Source of the DNA: Gavia stellata
Lineage: Eukaryota > Chordata > Aves > Gaviiformes > Gaviidae
Length of the DNA: 64,000 bases
Direction: 5' to 3'
NCBI RefSeq assembly: GCF_030936135.1
Contig: NC_082617.1
Span: 2,414,001 to 2,478,000 of the forward strand
Positions 1-62,798 of the stretch are shown here, one piece after another (position 1 is the first letter of the stretch; every line of letters begins with the position of its first letter). A program made the position numbers and the translations under genes. The notes under the pieces were generated by a model. That model did not search any database. It saw nothing but the letters and a program-made list of their open reading frames with translations, and had not been told where the DNA came from.

Positions 1-7648
<7,648 letters not shown>

Positions 7649-9560
7649 CCGGGTGGCACAGGCCTCTTAGCAGCAGGATTCCTTCTCAAAGGCATTGGAC
7701 TCTTGCTTTTGCACAGTAATGACAGACTGCTTATTGAAGCCAGAGGCACTGAAGAAGAAAAAACCCTGTGATGCTTGAGCAGAACGGCTGACTGGACTAA
7801 GCCAGCTCTGACTGGTGCTGTGGAAAGGGATTGGGTCTACCCTTCCAGTATTATATTCTCAAGCAAAAAGACTACTGTGGAGGCTCCAGGCAGGAAGCTT
7901 CTCATTATTTATATGTTAATACGTTTGTAAACTCATGTACAGTTTTTTGTTAGAAATTCTTGATAGGACTCATTAACTGTAATGTTCAGATGAGAACATG
8001 TTGTTGGCCTAAAAGTTTAAAAAAAAAAAAAAGTCACGTAGCAAAAGCTTTTCCTCCCATGTGGCTAGAAGTATCTGTGGCTGTGCCAAGGCCAGAAGGC
8101 AGGCTCCGACATCAGCAGTTACTCTGGAGAACTCTGCATGGAAGTTACATTTTTAAAAAAAAAAAAAAAAAAAAAGGCAAACAAAGTAAAGGTTGGAATG
8201 AATCATTGTCTACTCTCTAGCTTTCTCCCGTTCCCTTCCAGCTGCTTTCAGAGCACAGTCACACTTGGAGGTTGAAATACCTACGCAGTAGGAACCAGCG
8301 CACCAGAAACTGGAGTGGAGTGTAGGGGACCATCTGGGATCTGTGCATACAGGCAAGCTATAGCGTGTCGCTACCTTCAGAGAAGGGCTGCCGGAGATTC
8401 TGATTTAAGCAACCAGTATTTTTAGAAAGCTGAGTTAGCTTTCTTGTTACAAAACCTTTGTCTATAAAGTAGTTGTAGGGAAGCTCAGGTAGTCAGCTGT
8501 GTGTGGATGTGGTTGCCCTTGTGGCTTCCCCGTAAGCATAGCAAATACTATAGTGATGTGCAGATATGTTTAAATGATCTAATATTTGGTAATTTGAGTT
8601 ATTTATTCGGTTTTTTAAAGAGATGCCATCGATCCAAGAATCACTTTTTGATTTTTTTTATGTAGCAATGAGTAAAAATGATATGGGAGGAGGATTTGAC
8701 TTGCAGAGTACACGCCTGTTTTTCTTTTCAGGCATTTTGTCATGTATAATCTGAAAGTTTTTGGTTTTTTTTTTTTTCATTTTTGCCTTAGAAATATAAG
8801 GAATATCAACTGAATTTCCTGAAGAACTAAATGGATAATTTAGTGCCAGGTGTTAGTGTTACTTCACAGTAGAAGAATGTGAGCTGCTGAATGCTTAATG
8901 CAGAGCCTTTCTTGGAGTGCTTAGTGAAATAGGTATTTAAATTTTTTTTTGTAAAAGCCATTAAGAATTTAATTTTTCAATCAGGGTTCACTTTGCCACT
9001 TCATGTTGCAATGTTGGTCTTGCTTGTATTCAGTTTGTTAAAAAATTGAACTGCTGTGGACTTCCAATATTATATTATGTTTCCAATATCTGCACGGGAA
9101 GTTCTTAATTATTAGTCTTTGGGTGGGTTTTTGTACTTTGGCTTTAAGCATCTTGGAAAATAACAAAGAACTTCTGAAGCTTCCTGCTGGAAGTTCACTT
9201 GGTAGGCATGTTGTCAAGTTGCAACTCTTAATTTATGGTTATACTGTAACTTTTCTGTTTAGGCAGCCTAAAATGCCCTTAAGTATGAACAAGTCAAGCA
9301 GGACCTAATGAAATTTTCCTGTAATGGGGGATACCTTTTTTAAGGAAACACTTAATTATTTGCTTTAAATTAACTGTACAGTTTTTGAATATAAAATGGG
9401 ACATAAGGAATATTTTTTTTTTATTGGAGGTAATCCATTGAAAAGGGCAGAAGTATTGACTCTTTTTTTCTTGCCTTTTTAAAAGGCTGCTATTTGTCAT
9501 GCCAGATTTCCATTGTATTACCATGTTTAGGAAACTGAAGTCAGTCTTAGAGCATTTAAA
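7649..9560 (+). other. Probable ZMYND19 3' UTR, AU-rich
   Basis: The sequence after the ZMYND19 stop is A/T-rich, with long poly-A runs (8019-8032, 8155-8175) and poly-T runs, and no coding signal. I see no canonical AATAAA here. TATAAA variants occur at 8463-8468 and 9390-9395, so the cleavage site is unresolved. The 3' UTR assignment rests on position and composition only. Confidence 0.4.
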
Positions 9561-11329
9561 CACTTCTGCAGCACTGGGCAGGGAAAATGGTCATGGTTAG
9601 TCCTGATGTTTGTAACAGAGCTGCAAGGAGAGATGAGGACAAAGACAGACTGCAGAGGAAGCCCTGATGGGGCACTGGGTAGATTCCTCTTGAGCAGCAG
9701 GTAGAGGGAATGAAGGAAGGGTGAGACTCAAGCTAAAGAGTCTGCAAAACTCAGATGGTGGGTGCTTAGGGCAATCCTGATCCCAGTGAATGGGGAGGGG
9801 ATGGGAGGGGATGGAAGAAGGGGTGAAGCAGGTGGGGAGGGAAGATGCCCACTAGCTAGGGGTCTGTTAGACCTTCAACCAGATGAAAAGTAACAAGTTG
9901 CCCGGGCATCCTGACAAGGTTTGGTGAAATAACACAGGTTCTGACTTTGGTGTGTAACCTTTGACTCTAGACTTTCCTTGTGCCAAAGGAGGGAAGCGGC
10001 TACAGGAATTTTGACTCTTGGAAAGGTCCGGGGCACTGTAGTAAGAACATCACTGCCTGCAGAACAGCTTTTCCTGATTGGTGTGGGGAGTTGTGTGATC
10101 AACGATTCTGGCAGAAGATCTTTGTAACTTAGAGAGATCTTCCCTTTTTGTAAGGTGTGTCAGAAAGGAACCGGTTACACTTGAACATGGCAGCTCAGGT
10201 TCATATACCCTGTATGGTTTCTCAGAGGATGAAGCTCTCGTAAAGGACCTCCTTAGGCTGACATGGATATCCTTATATGGGCAAGCATTTAAAAAGCACA
10301 GGGTTAAAGTACATGGTTGTTTATCTTGGAGCAGGTCTGTGCAGTACTGGTAAATGAGCTGACTTTTCAAGGACTTACCCTGATGGAGATGCTCTCCCTC
10401 GAAGATGTTTCCTGCAGGGGAAAAAAAAAACTTGTGTCTATGTCTCTTATTCCTTGGTTCTCTGAAGCATGGAGTATTCTTTGTACACACCCCTGATTGA
10501 CCTGTGGACCAAAACAAGGCTTAATGAGTCAAGTTTCCTACATAGGAACATCTGTTTGGAAGAGGAGCTTGGAAGACTTCTGGGGCGGAAATGTGGTCAC
10601 CCTTGTTGGGCTATGAAGGGTATGGAGAGAGAGAGAGAATGAGTGCAGTGGGTTGGGATCAAGGGTATTCTGCACCTCCACAGCCTGTTGTACAGCCATC
10701 CATCTCTAAGCTGTGATGCCTGTCAAGCTGCTTGAGGATCTGCTGATTCGGATGCCCCTGGGAGACAGAATTTGGCTGTTCAGGCCAGTGCAGTCCTGCT
10801 GGCTTGGCTTTGCCACCAGCCGTGCTGCCGTGTCTTTGTGAAGGCACATGGCATCTTGTGCAGATGATGGGGATGTCTGGGCCTGCCTGAAAGGGTTCCT
10901 GCTGGTGGGTCACACTGGTTGATCTTGAGTCACCAGGAGTGGGTGAACATCTGTCTGGTGTAAGCCAGTTCCAGGAGGACCGCATGGGCTTCCAGACCCT
11001 TTTGGAGAGTCTGGAGAAAGATTTCTGTCACAGTTGCAAAGTGGCAAGTGCAGCTCATGTCAGGAACCTGCAGCGTTACTGATGCTGTAACAGGGGTACA
11101 CACACCATGTAAACGCACCATGAAATGTGATACCTTCCCCCCAGGTACTCTCCTTCATATCAAAGTTGGGTCATCTCACCACTCCCAAGCATTCAAAAGT
11201 CACAACTGAAACCGATAAAAATCATGGCTGGTTTAAGGAACACAAAATCTGAAATATAATGTATTGCAGGGCTCAGCGTTTACCTTTTGATATTTGAGCC
11301 TTTAATACACCCATTGGATTATACTTTCA
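9561..11329. other. Intergenic DNA, no recognised gene
   Basis: This lies between the ZMYND19 3' region and the decayed LINE. It contains a G-rich patch at 9793-9842, a short GA run at 10625-10638, and a 155-codon minus-strand open frame (10050-10517) that matches no family I recognise. I see no splice sites, start context or neighbour that would support a gene. It may be very old repeat DNA. Confidence 0.4.
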
Positions 11330-13110
11330 AGTTTTCCTCTGCGGTGGTGGTTTAACTTTAAACAAAACTGGTGAAGGTAAAAGGGGCAGCTAAAAGACTT
11401 AAATGCTTGCAGGTGGCATGCAGAAAGTGTAAGACACCACACTGGGGCCAGGAGCAAATGTTCAGCACCCATCAAAACAGAATTGAGAGAGGACAAAAGG
11501 AAGTGGGTGTGATTAAACAGCAGCATGTGGGGTGCTTGTAGAGTAAGAAGGAATCCTTTACAAACTGAACTTGTGTCCAAATGAAGAAGGAAAGAATAAG
11601 ATTTGGCAGGTGAAATGTGGAAAAAAAAACAAAACAAAAAAAAAACCCACCCCAAAATAATGCAAAGGGAAATGGAATATGATGAACATTCAAGTAACTT
11701 GCACAAATAATTTTGAAAAAGTCAGGAGCAGGGAGACTGCCAGAGTCAGTAGATGTGATGCACAGTAAAGGGAAGGTCTGGTCTGAAGATAAAAATCCCA
11801 GCAGAAAAAAACCCAAGTGAATTGTTTGCATATGTGTTTGCTGTGAGAGAGCTGGGGGAGTTCACACAGGAGTACTTCCATATGGAGAGCTCAACAGAGA
11901 ATCTGTTTAAAACTGAAGTGCTTTTAGGAGAGATTAAAGTTCAGATGAAATGAGCAGTAACAAGTTGCTGGGACCAGACGGTGCCACCTACGAGTTCTAA
12001 GGCAGCTCAGGGATGAATAAGCTGAGCTACCAGCTGGGACGGTAACCTCTCCCTCGGTACCCACAGGAAATGCGACGGCAGCTTCTGAAATGAGTTTCAG
12101 GGCAGATGTGGCAAACTACTGCCAGGTGAACAAAGCACTTGCACTTAGCAAATTCATAGATGCTATGATGCAGCATCAATGGCTAAATATTGGGGAGGAG
12201 TCAACGCAGGTTTTGTACAGGGAAGTCAGGCTTCAAAACTCTATTGGGATTGTTTTAATGTGACCAACAAGCAGGGGATAAAGGGGGTTTGGTCGGTACA
12301 GTCTGCTCGAACTTCCAAAATACACTTGATCGTGACTTTGCTGAAGGCACTTGAAAAAAAAGCTGCTGTGGGAAAAAGGGGAAGGTCATCACGTGAACAA
12401 ATGACTTCAAAAGACGGGAAAGGAAGAGTTAAAGGAAGGGGTTTTTCTGGTGGAGGGAAGTCAACAGTTGGATGCCCAATATATTAAAAAATAATTGGGA
12501 AAAAGTAATGAATTGGGAAGGTGACAACATCCACTGATGAGGTTATTCAGTGTAATAATAATATAATAAAGGCTGAGTGAAGAATTGCAGAAGGATCTTA
12601 GGAGACAGATTGGTAGATAAAATTCAGTGTCAATAAATGTAGTGTTACTTACGGGAAAATATCGAAAGATGGGCCCTTAGCTCACTGTTTTCACTTAGCA
12701 ATGAGACCTTTGGGTTGTGAAACGCAGTCCTGCAGAAATTTCTGCTTGGGGAACAGCAGCAATGGCAGCAGCAAACCAGGCTTGAGGAAAGGACGGGAGA
12801 GCAGAGACCAGCACCATGGCATAAACTGGCTGTGCACCGCATCCCGGGTGTGCAGTTCTCACCCTCCATCTCTGAAAGGACTGCGAGGGAAGGGGAAAGG
12901 CTCAGGGCAGGCAACGGTATCCCTCCGTGCTCCGGAGCGGCTTCTGCAAAGGCACAGCTACATCGACCACATCTCTACTCTGGAAGAGAGATGAGTGACG
13001 GGGTATGAGGAAGGTCTTTATGAGTGGCAGAGGGAGGATGCCGAGGGAATACTAATGCTGATTTTCTCTCTAATTAGCAGCCGCTGGTTAAAACTGAGCA
13101 GCAGCCCTTC
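11330..13110 (+). mobile_element. Heavily decayed CR1-superfamily LINE, ORF2 reverse transcriptase region
   Basis: A degenerate LINE body runs collinearly for about 1.8 kb. In order it shows: the pre-RT region (AGGACAAAAGGAAGTG, then GATTAAACAGCAGC); the RT block around 11960 encoding SNKLLGPDG; a GGGGAGGAGTCAACGCAGG block near 12192; the AAAATTCAGTGTCAATAAATG block near 12618; and a terminal block near 12850 (TGTGCAGTTCTCACCCTC, GAAAAGG-like). Order and wording match the ancient CR1 type seen in birds, turtles and crocodilians. Many stops and indels break every frame. The subfamily and the exact ends are uncertain. Its 3' end stops just before the DPH7 CpG island. Confidence 0.75.
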
Positions 13111-13129
13111 ACCTAACACTCGTTTGAGC

Positions 13130-13493
13130 TGCGGACCCCTTTCCGCAGGGTGCGGTGGGTGCTAGAAGGCTGCGTTGGGAAAGAGCTTGGACGAGTTCAT
13201 GGAAAAAAGCCTCAGCCGAGGGCGGTTAAGGACGCAGCTCCCAAGTCCCCGAGCTGCTTGTGCCAACACGCCCGGCTGGGGCCGCCGCGCTCCTCTTCCG
13301 GGCTGGGCAGCGGCGGGGCCGGGCTCGGCGGCCCGGGCGGGGGCAGCACCGCCGGCGGGCCGAGCCGAGCCGAGCCGGGCCCGCCCCGCGCCTGACCGGG
13401 AAGCAGACGGGCGGCGGTTCCGCTGCGCGGCGGCGCGGCGTCCCCGGAGCCGTTCCGCCGCGGCCGCCCCGCGCAGCATGAGCCCGCCCTGAG
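13130..13493 (+). promoter_or_regulatory. DPH7: DPH7 CpG-island promoter and 5' UTR
   Basis: Base composition jumps to very high G+C with abundant CpG from about 13240 and stays high through intron 1 to about 14160. There is no TATA box. GAGCC-type repeats lie at 13359-13380. The transcription start is not fixed by the sequence. A four-codon upstream ORF (ATG at 13478) ends one base before the DPH7 start codon. Confidence 0.8.
13478..13492 (+). promoter_or_regulatory. Upstream mini-ORF in the DPH7 leader
   Basis: ATG at 13478-13480 opens a four-codon frame (MSPP) that stops at TGA 13490-13492. The DPH7 ATG follows at 13494, with a single base between. If the transcript starts upstream of 13478, this uORF could lower or regulate DPH7 translation. 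That effect is inferred. Confidence 0.6.
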
Positions 13494-21200
<7,707 letters not shown>

Positions 21201-22670
21201 CCAGTCCCAAGGGAGAGGGGTAGGACAACTCCTGTACCGAGAGCAACATCTGAGCTCACGCCCTGCCTAATTTCCGTTGGGCTTTTCCAGTTTTATTGTT
21301 GAGCCTGTGAGCCTTCTCAGGCTGAGACTGATGGAATTACTGGTGTTTTATTTTCAGCACTGAGGGAAGGCTTTGTTTTGAGGTGTGTGGTCAAGCACAG
21401 ACACGTTTATTTAGTTTTCCCTTAATGTACTAGTTTAAAGTAGGACAGCCTTCCTCTCAAAGGCTGCTGTTTGTACCTTGTATTTGAATCCCTTCAAGGC
21501 TGGTTTGCATTTGTACGATTGATCTGTTAAGCCCATTCTCCTCCTTCCATCACAAACCAAACTTGTCCGCGCTGCTACGCACAGACAAATGCACAGGATG
21601 TGGTCAGAGGTTTCCCTGAATGTCTCGGAAAAGCCCACGAGTAGCGGCTTGGCTGTGTGTGTAGCTTGCTGTGCGATCTGTAAACTAGCATGTACCTTGA
21701 GAAGACGCTCAAAGACAGTCCAGATGCTGGCAGTGCGATGTGCTCATAGTGATCTTTAGCAGAGAGGAATCCTTTTTTAGAAGGAAATCCAGACTGGCCA
21801 GTATGACAGATGGCAGTTCAGTGACAGGAAGCTTTGTTCTGAGCAGGGCCTTTCTTGGAAGGATTCTGGTGTATCTGCACAGCCCGATTTTTACATCAGA
21901 CTCATCACCTGGTTGCAGTCTCACTTTATCACTCTCCAAGCTAAGCACAACCTGGTTTAGCGTAAGTTGCGTAGTGAGCCCCGCTATGTATGTTTTAGTG
22001 CCACACTTAACCACTCCCCCACAGCCTCTTGGTATCAAACTCACGTTTTCTGCTCTCCGCAGTGAGACATACGTTTAGGTCCAAAGTCAAGATCCTTCCG
22101 TTTTGTACAGGTGAACAGCTTTAAGATCAAAACCTCCAAAAAGTACAAGCAGTGTTTCCTGACATCTTTTAAGTTCAAAATAATGAAGTACAGAAACCAA
22201 AATCTTAACAACATTGCCCTAACTACCTCCAGGAATGGCTGCAGAATTTCTCATGGTTGCTCCGTTAGCTTTCTTTTTTCACTGTGAAATATCAGCAAAA
22301 CACCGTTTCTGGAACACTGTCTCTGTTATCTTCCTAGAAACAAAAAACAGCTTAAACTAGGTAAGTAACTTCTAGCTTGCATGGTTTCTCTTTGAGAGTC
22401 CTAAAGAATTAGTTGCCTGGAGGGAAAGAAACACCAGCAACAGGTATCTATCTGTAACTGCTGCATCTAAAACAAGGTACAGCAAATCAGAATTTTACTG
22501 CTTTGAAACTCCTTTTTCAAGGGTGAATGTGTATTTTAGAAAACATTCTTGAGCACTGTTACATGAAGATTCATATTAGTATTGTGAACAAGAGGTTTTG
22601 TTAAAAAAAAAAAAAAACAACCCACCCTATTTTTGGATGTTTCTAAAATAAAATCCATATAAGTGATTTA
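21201..22670 (+). other. DPH7: Probable DPH7 3' UTR
   Basis: Non-coding sequence follows the DPH7 stop. The first canonical AATAAA I find is at 22647-22652, which would give a 3' UTR of about 1.45 kb. An earlier variant signal could be used instead. No coding signal or repeat is visible apart from a poly-A run at 22602-22617. Confidence 0.5.
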
Positions 22671-24599
22671 TCTTTCTTGGTCATTTTGATTTTTTTAAAA
22701 GCTCCGTGTGAGGACCTTCCGCCTTGCCTGTGATGGCTCAGTCTCTCTGAGGGCGTGTGGTGGTGTTGAATGTTCTTTGGGAGTCAGAGTAGACAATCCA
22801 GTTTCCTCACGCCTCAATGAGAACACCGAGGGTGTATCCCTGTAGCGACATGGCTTTTGACTATGACTCTGTCTTAAAAGGTTGTAATGCTTTTTTTATT
22901 GCCATGTGAGATTAAGAGGAAACAGTCTGAGGTTAGCGAAGCTGGAGCAATGTTGCAGAACGCAACCAGATTGGGGCACTTGATTTACACATTGTGCTAG
23001 TCCTTGCTTTGCTCTGAGAAATGAGGAGTCTCTTATTAGGGTCTGCCTTGGCGTAGGGAAGGTAAGGCAAGCGACTTGTTCAAGACCAAGATGGTATTAG
23101 CATCAAAGGGTACGGGATCTCCCGCTCTCCGGCCTTGCGTTCGCCTGTCCTACGCCCCCCTCCAGCCAAGTGCAAACAGTCATCCTTTCTGGAAAGTGTG
23201 AGGTGGAGCATAAGTGACACCCCTGAAAGGACGGGGCAAAGCAGCACCTCTGCCCACAGCATCAGCATCCAGAGCTGAAAGCAGAAAACAACCACTTTTG
23301 TATAACCGTTACTCCGATGAGCTGGAAAATAAGTGAAAAAATATTTTATTGATTAGAATTAATTAATCAGAAAACCTGTGCCTTCCTTGACCTTGGATGC
23401 AATTCTTGAACCTTCTATGCCAAAGTGTGCTAACTACTTCATTTTTGGTTATTTGGGGCTGCAGCACTAAGAAGCGGAAGCCAGCGCAGCATCCCCTCCC
23501 CGCCATCACAGCCCTATCCAGCCCTGAAAATACCTATTTTTTAACAACATTTTAAGGACTCATCTGTCAGTCTTCGTTCCAGACTGGATGCTCGCTGAGA
23601 ACTCAGCAAACATGCTCCCTTTCTCCAAAAATGAACATTTTAATTGCGATTTAATTCTCTAATGCTTAAGCCTTGCAGTAATTTGTATTTGGAAAACCTC
23701 ATGCAAAAAAACCAAACTTGAGTACCTCTTGGGAGGGCTACAGTTGCCAGACACAGAACTGTTACACAAGAATCCTTTTCTCAAGGACTCCAGCGCTTGG
23801 GTGTCAGAGAAAACATGTTATTTCCAAAGACATTTTGAATTTAGCAGTTTCTAATTTAAACAGTTGCACACAACTGTCTATGTAAGTGTCACTTGTATTC
23901 ATTTAATTTGATAAACAGCAAGACACTGCTTTTGTAGGAATAGATGTCCAAAATTAACAATTCTTGAGATATGTTTCAAATATAAACTGTTACCTTGCAA
24001 CTTCAAGCAGCTGCACTGCTAAGGAACAGACATTAAACATATTTATTAACTCTATCTCGATTTACTCTAAAAGAAAGAGTAGCTTTAAGGCTTGGGAAAG
24101 CCTGGAAAAATTGTGACATTCAGTTTAAGCTGCAGCTCTCTCCTCGGCAAGTTTAGGGTACAGGCTTGGTTTTGCCTGTTGGAGGTCTCACTCGCAGTTT
24201 AGCGGAACACTTCCTGGGGCTGGGGGTAAATCCATGGAAGTGTTCCCTCTTTGGCTGCAGGTGCCACTCGGCACGAGTGGTGGCAGCGCTCAGAGTGGGG
24301 TATGCCATTCGGCATGCAGCAGCCTGCTCTCCACAGTTGGGAACTCCAGCCTCCCTCAGGGAGATAAGACCTGTCCTCTCTTGTTCCCAGAAGACAGCAA
24401 TTCCTTCCCAGAAGGAAAGAATGCTCTTTCAGCAGCCCAGAGAGAAAATGCCTCCTGCTAATTAGCAGCGCCTGGTCAATCAGCTCTTGTCTGAGCGCAA
24501 GACACCCCCATGCTGACACAACTAAGGCTTTCCTTCGTCAGAGATGGGAAATTAACCACCATTTTCCCCACAGCAATTTAATTCAGACACTGCAGAAAG
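22671..24599. other. Gap between the convergent DPH7 and MRPL41 genes
   Basis: No gene, RNA or recognised repeat is visible. The short open frames on both strands have no family resemblance. A minus-strand AATAAA (TTTATT at 23345-23350) lies here, far downstream of MRPL41. Confidence 0.5.
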
Positions 24600-24619
24600 A
24601 CAAAGTGGAAGGATTTGCT

Positions 24620-24625
24620 TTTAAT
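24620..24625 (-). terminator. MRPL41: MRPL41 poly(A) signal candidate (ATTAAA on minus strand)
   Basis: TTTAAT on the plus strand reads ATTAAA on the minus strand, about 106 bases after the MRPL41 stop. This position suits a short 3' UTR ending near 24600. Confidence 0.5.
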
Positions 24626-24730
24626 AGCCAGTGACAGAAACCGTCCCGTGTTTGCTGATGCAGGTCGCCTCTTGCACAACGGTGATGCTCTTCCCGGCGC
24701 AGCAGCCCGGGGAGCCCCGCTGCTTGCTCC

Positions 24731-25138
24731 CTACCGCACGTAGTTCTTGGGGAAGAGCTGGAAGAGCTTGCCCTCCTGCGTCGGCTCGAAGCCGTACTTC
24801 TGCAGGTCGCTGGGGTCAAAAGTGCCTTCCTTCACGTCCTTCTCGATGCGGGGAGCCACCACCTCGGTGAAGAGCTGCTTGGCCGTCATAGGCGGCTCGG
24901 AGCCCTCGGGGGCACGGTACGAGACGTAGGGCTTGAGCTTGAAGCCCTCCAGGTCGGGGACGACGAACTGGGGCACCATCTCCTTGATGAGGATGAACTT
25001 CTTGTTGGAGGTGAGCACGCCCAGCTTCTTGGCCCCGCGGCCCTTGTTGTAGCTCCGGGGGCCGCGCTTGCTGGTGAACGGGGACATGCGGTCGGCGCCC
25101 CGCACCAGCCCGCGGGCCAGCTCGGTCAGCAGCCCCAT
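24731..25138 (-). CDS. MRPL41: MRPL41, mitochondrial large ribosomal subunit protein mL41
   Basis: An uninterrupted frame of 135 codons plus stop, close to the usual 137 aa. It opens [19 protein letters not shown], a basic amphipathic start suited to mitochondrial import. It continues with [39 protein letters not shown] and the C-terminal [20 protein letters not shown], all hallmarks of mL41. I take the ATG at 25136-25138 because the upstream codons (GTG, then Pro-Gly) are unsupported. Family knowledge: a component of the 39S mitoribosome subunit, also reported to affect apoptosis through BCL2 and p53. The coding region has no intron. A 5' UTR intron is possible but not proven. It is divergent from PNPLA7 and convergent with DPH7. 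Confidence 0.96.
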   Translation of the reverse strand: MGLLTELARGLVRGADRMSPFTSKRGPRSYNKGRGAKKLGVLTSNKKFILIKEMVPQFVVPDLEGFKLKPYVSYRAPEGSEPPMTAKQLFTEVVAPRIEKDVKEGTFDPSDLQKYGFEPTQEGKLFQLFPKNYVR

Positions 25139-25870
25139 GCCGGGCACCTGCGGCCTCCTGAAGGCTCAGCGAAGCCGCGGCCGTTGGGGGCAGCGCCCGT
25201 CCCGCGCCCCCCTCACGCCCCGGCAGCGGCCCCGCGGAACTCCCTTCACCTCAGCGCGCTCCGACCTCCGCACCCACCAACACCGCCCGCTCGCATTGGC
25301 CGAAACGCGCCAGCCAATCCGCAGCGCCTATCGTACCCTGCGAAGGTCGCGGGCCATTGGGCGCGGGGGTTGGGACTTCCCCGCCAATTAGCAGCGAAGA
25401 GCCTGAGGTGTGGGCGGGGCCTGCCGCTCCCCCTCAGCGGGCGGCGGGTGGGGTCTTTCCTCCGCGGTCTCCGCCCCGGCCCGCGGGGGTGACCGTTGTC
25501 CCCGGTCCGGGCGGTCCCGGCGGCGGCAGGTGAGGGGTGCCCGGGGCAGGTGAGGGGTGCCGCGGGGTGCCCGGGGCTCGGTGGGGAGCGGCGGCGGGGG
25601 GCCGGGCCTCGCAGGCTTGTGCGGCTGCACGGGAGGTGCCGGTGCCCCGTGGCCCGTGCGGGAGGTTGTTTTTTAACGTCCGTGTTCCGTGATTTATTTT
25701 AACGAGAGTAGGGAGGCGGAGCCGGGCAGGGGCTGAGGGCTCGGCCTGCTGGGGTGGCAGCGCGGGCGGGGTGACCCGGCGCTGGCCCGGGGTCTGTCCT
25801 GACCCGCTGAGGGGCTGCGGCTTCTTTCTGTTTAAGGCTTTTCCCCCGGAAAATAAGCGCCGCTGAGCGT
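25139..25870. promoter_or_regulatory. CpG island, likely bidirectional MRPL41/PNPLA7 promoter
   Basis: CpG-dense, TATA-less sequence separates the divergent starts of MRPL41 and PNPLA7. It holds four CCAAT boxes in alternating orientation: ATTGG at 25295, CCAAT at 25314, ATTGG at 25356, CCAAT at 25384. It also holds a kappaB-like GGGACTTCCC at 25372-25381. Regularly spaced CCAAT boxes are typical NF-Y sites in bidirectional housekeeping promoters. Transcription starts are not visible directly. Confidence 0.75.
25440..25529 (+). other. PNPLA7: PNPLA7 non-coding exon 1 candidate
   Basis: Between the CCAAT cluster and 25529 the sequence has no ATG and ends in a strong donor, CAG then GTGAGG. 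A leader exon here spliced to 26921 would supply the 5' UTR. The 5' limit is a guess. A second identical donor sits 20 bp downstream (after 25549) because of a short tandem duplication. Confidence 0.5.
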
Positions 25871-26092
25871 CCCCGTGTCGGTACGGGACGCGTGGCTGAA
25901 GCCCGGTATTTGCGTTTTCCTTAAAGCAGATGTAACCCGGGGGTGGTTCTGTTTGTGGCGCTGGGGTGTGGGCAGCTGGGGGGGCTCCCGCGCTCCTGGG
26001 GGTGTTCGGGCCGTTGGGCTGCCGGGTCTGCGGGGGGGTCCGTTACCGGAGAGCAGAGGCGCAGCCGCGCGCTCGGGCCTTTCAGGGAACTG

Positions 26093-26625
26093 GTGCTCGG
26101 CGCTGGTGAGGCCGTACCTCGAATGCTGTGTTCAGTTTTGGGCCCCTCACTCCAAGAAGGACATTGAGGTGCTGGAGCGTGTCCAGAGAAGGGCGACGGA
26201 GCTGGTGAGGGGTCTGGAGCACAAGTCTGATGAGGAGCGGCTGAGGGAGCTGGGGTTGTTCAGTCTGGAGAAGAGGAGGCTGAGGGGAGACCTCATCGCT
26301 CTCTACAACCACCTGAAAGGGGGTTGTGGGGAGGTGGGTGTTGGTCTCTTCTCCCAAGTGACAAGTGACAGGACAAGAGGAAATGGCCTCAAGTTGCGCC
26401 AGGGGAGGTTCAGGCTGGATATTAGGAAAAATGTCTTTCCTGAGAGAGTGGTGCAGCATTGGAACAGGCTGCCCAGGGAGGTGGTGGAGTCACCATCGCT
26501 GGAGGTGTTCAAGGAACGTGTGGACGTGGCACTGCGGGACATGGTTTAATGGGCATGGTGGGGTTGGGTTGGTGGTTGGACTTGATGATCGTACAGGTCT
26601 TCTCCAACCATAGTGATTCTGTGAA
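26093..26625 (+). mobile_element. CR1 LINE, 5'-truncated, intact C-terminal frame
   Basis: A CR1 3' end in PNPLA7 intron 1, in the sense direction. It reads without a break from [17 protein letters not shown] through [18 protein letters not shown] to [15 protein letters not shown] and stop. It then shows the TTGGACTTGATGATCGT signature and a single degenerate ATTCTGTG unit at 26614. It is very similar to the copy at 4711-5339 and probably of the same subfamily. No reverse-transcriptase core remains. Confidence 0.95.
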
Positions 26626-26922
26626 GTCCTGCTGAGCTGCCTCCCAGGGGACTTTAGTAGCTGTCATTACTGGTAGCTCCGCTTTGCCTTGGAGACTTGC
26701 TGGGTTTTGTTGCTCAACACAGAGTAAAAGGGACAATGAAGTAAAAAAAACCCCAAAATGTTGTTCCCCTTGAATTGTCTTGTTCTGCCAGACTGGAAGA
26801 GCAGTTCTGGTATGCTTTGCATGGCGGAGTTAAAAAGACTTTGGGTTAGGGAGTGGGCTCATCTCTTAACTCAGTCTTCTCTTTTTTTTTTTTTTATTTT
26901 TGCTCCTGCTGTACCTTCAGAC

Positions 26923-62798
<35,876 letters not shown>

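Noticed and set aside
25136-25147. MRPL41 start three codons upstream at GTG (25145-25147)
   Set aside because: GTG is not a usual vertebrate start. The ATG at 25136-25138 begins exactly where mL41 proteins begin.
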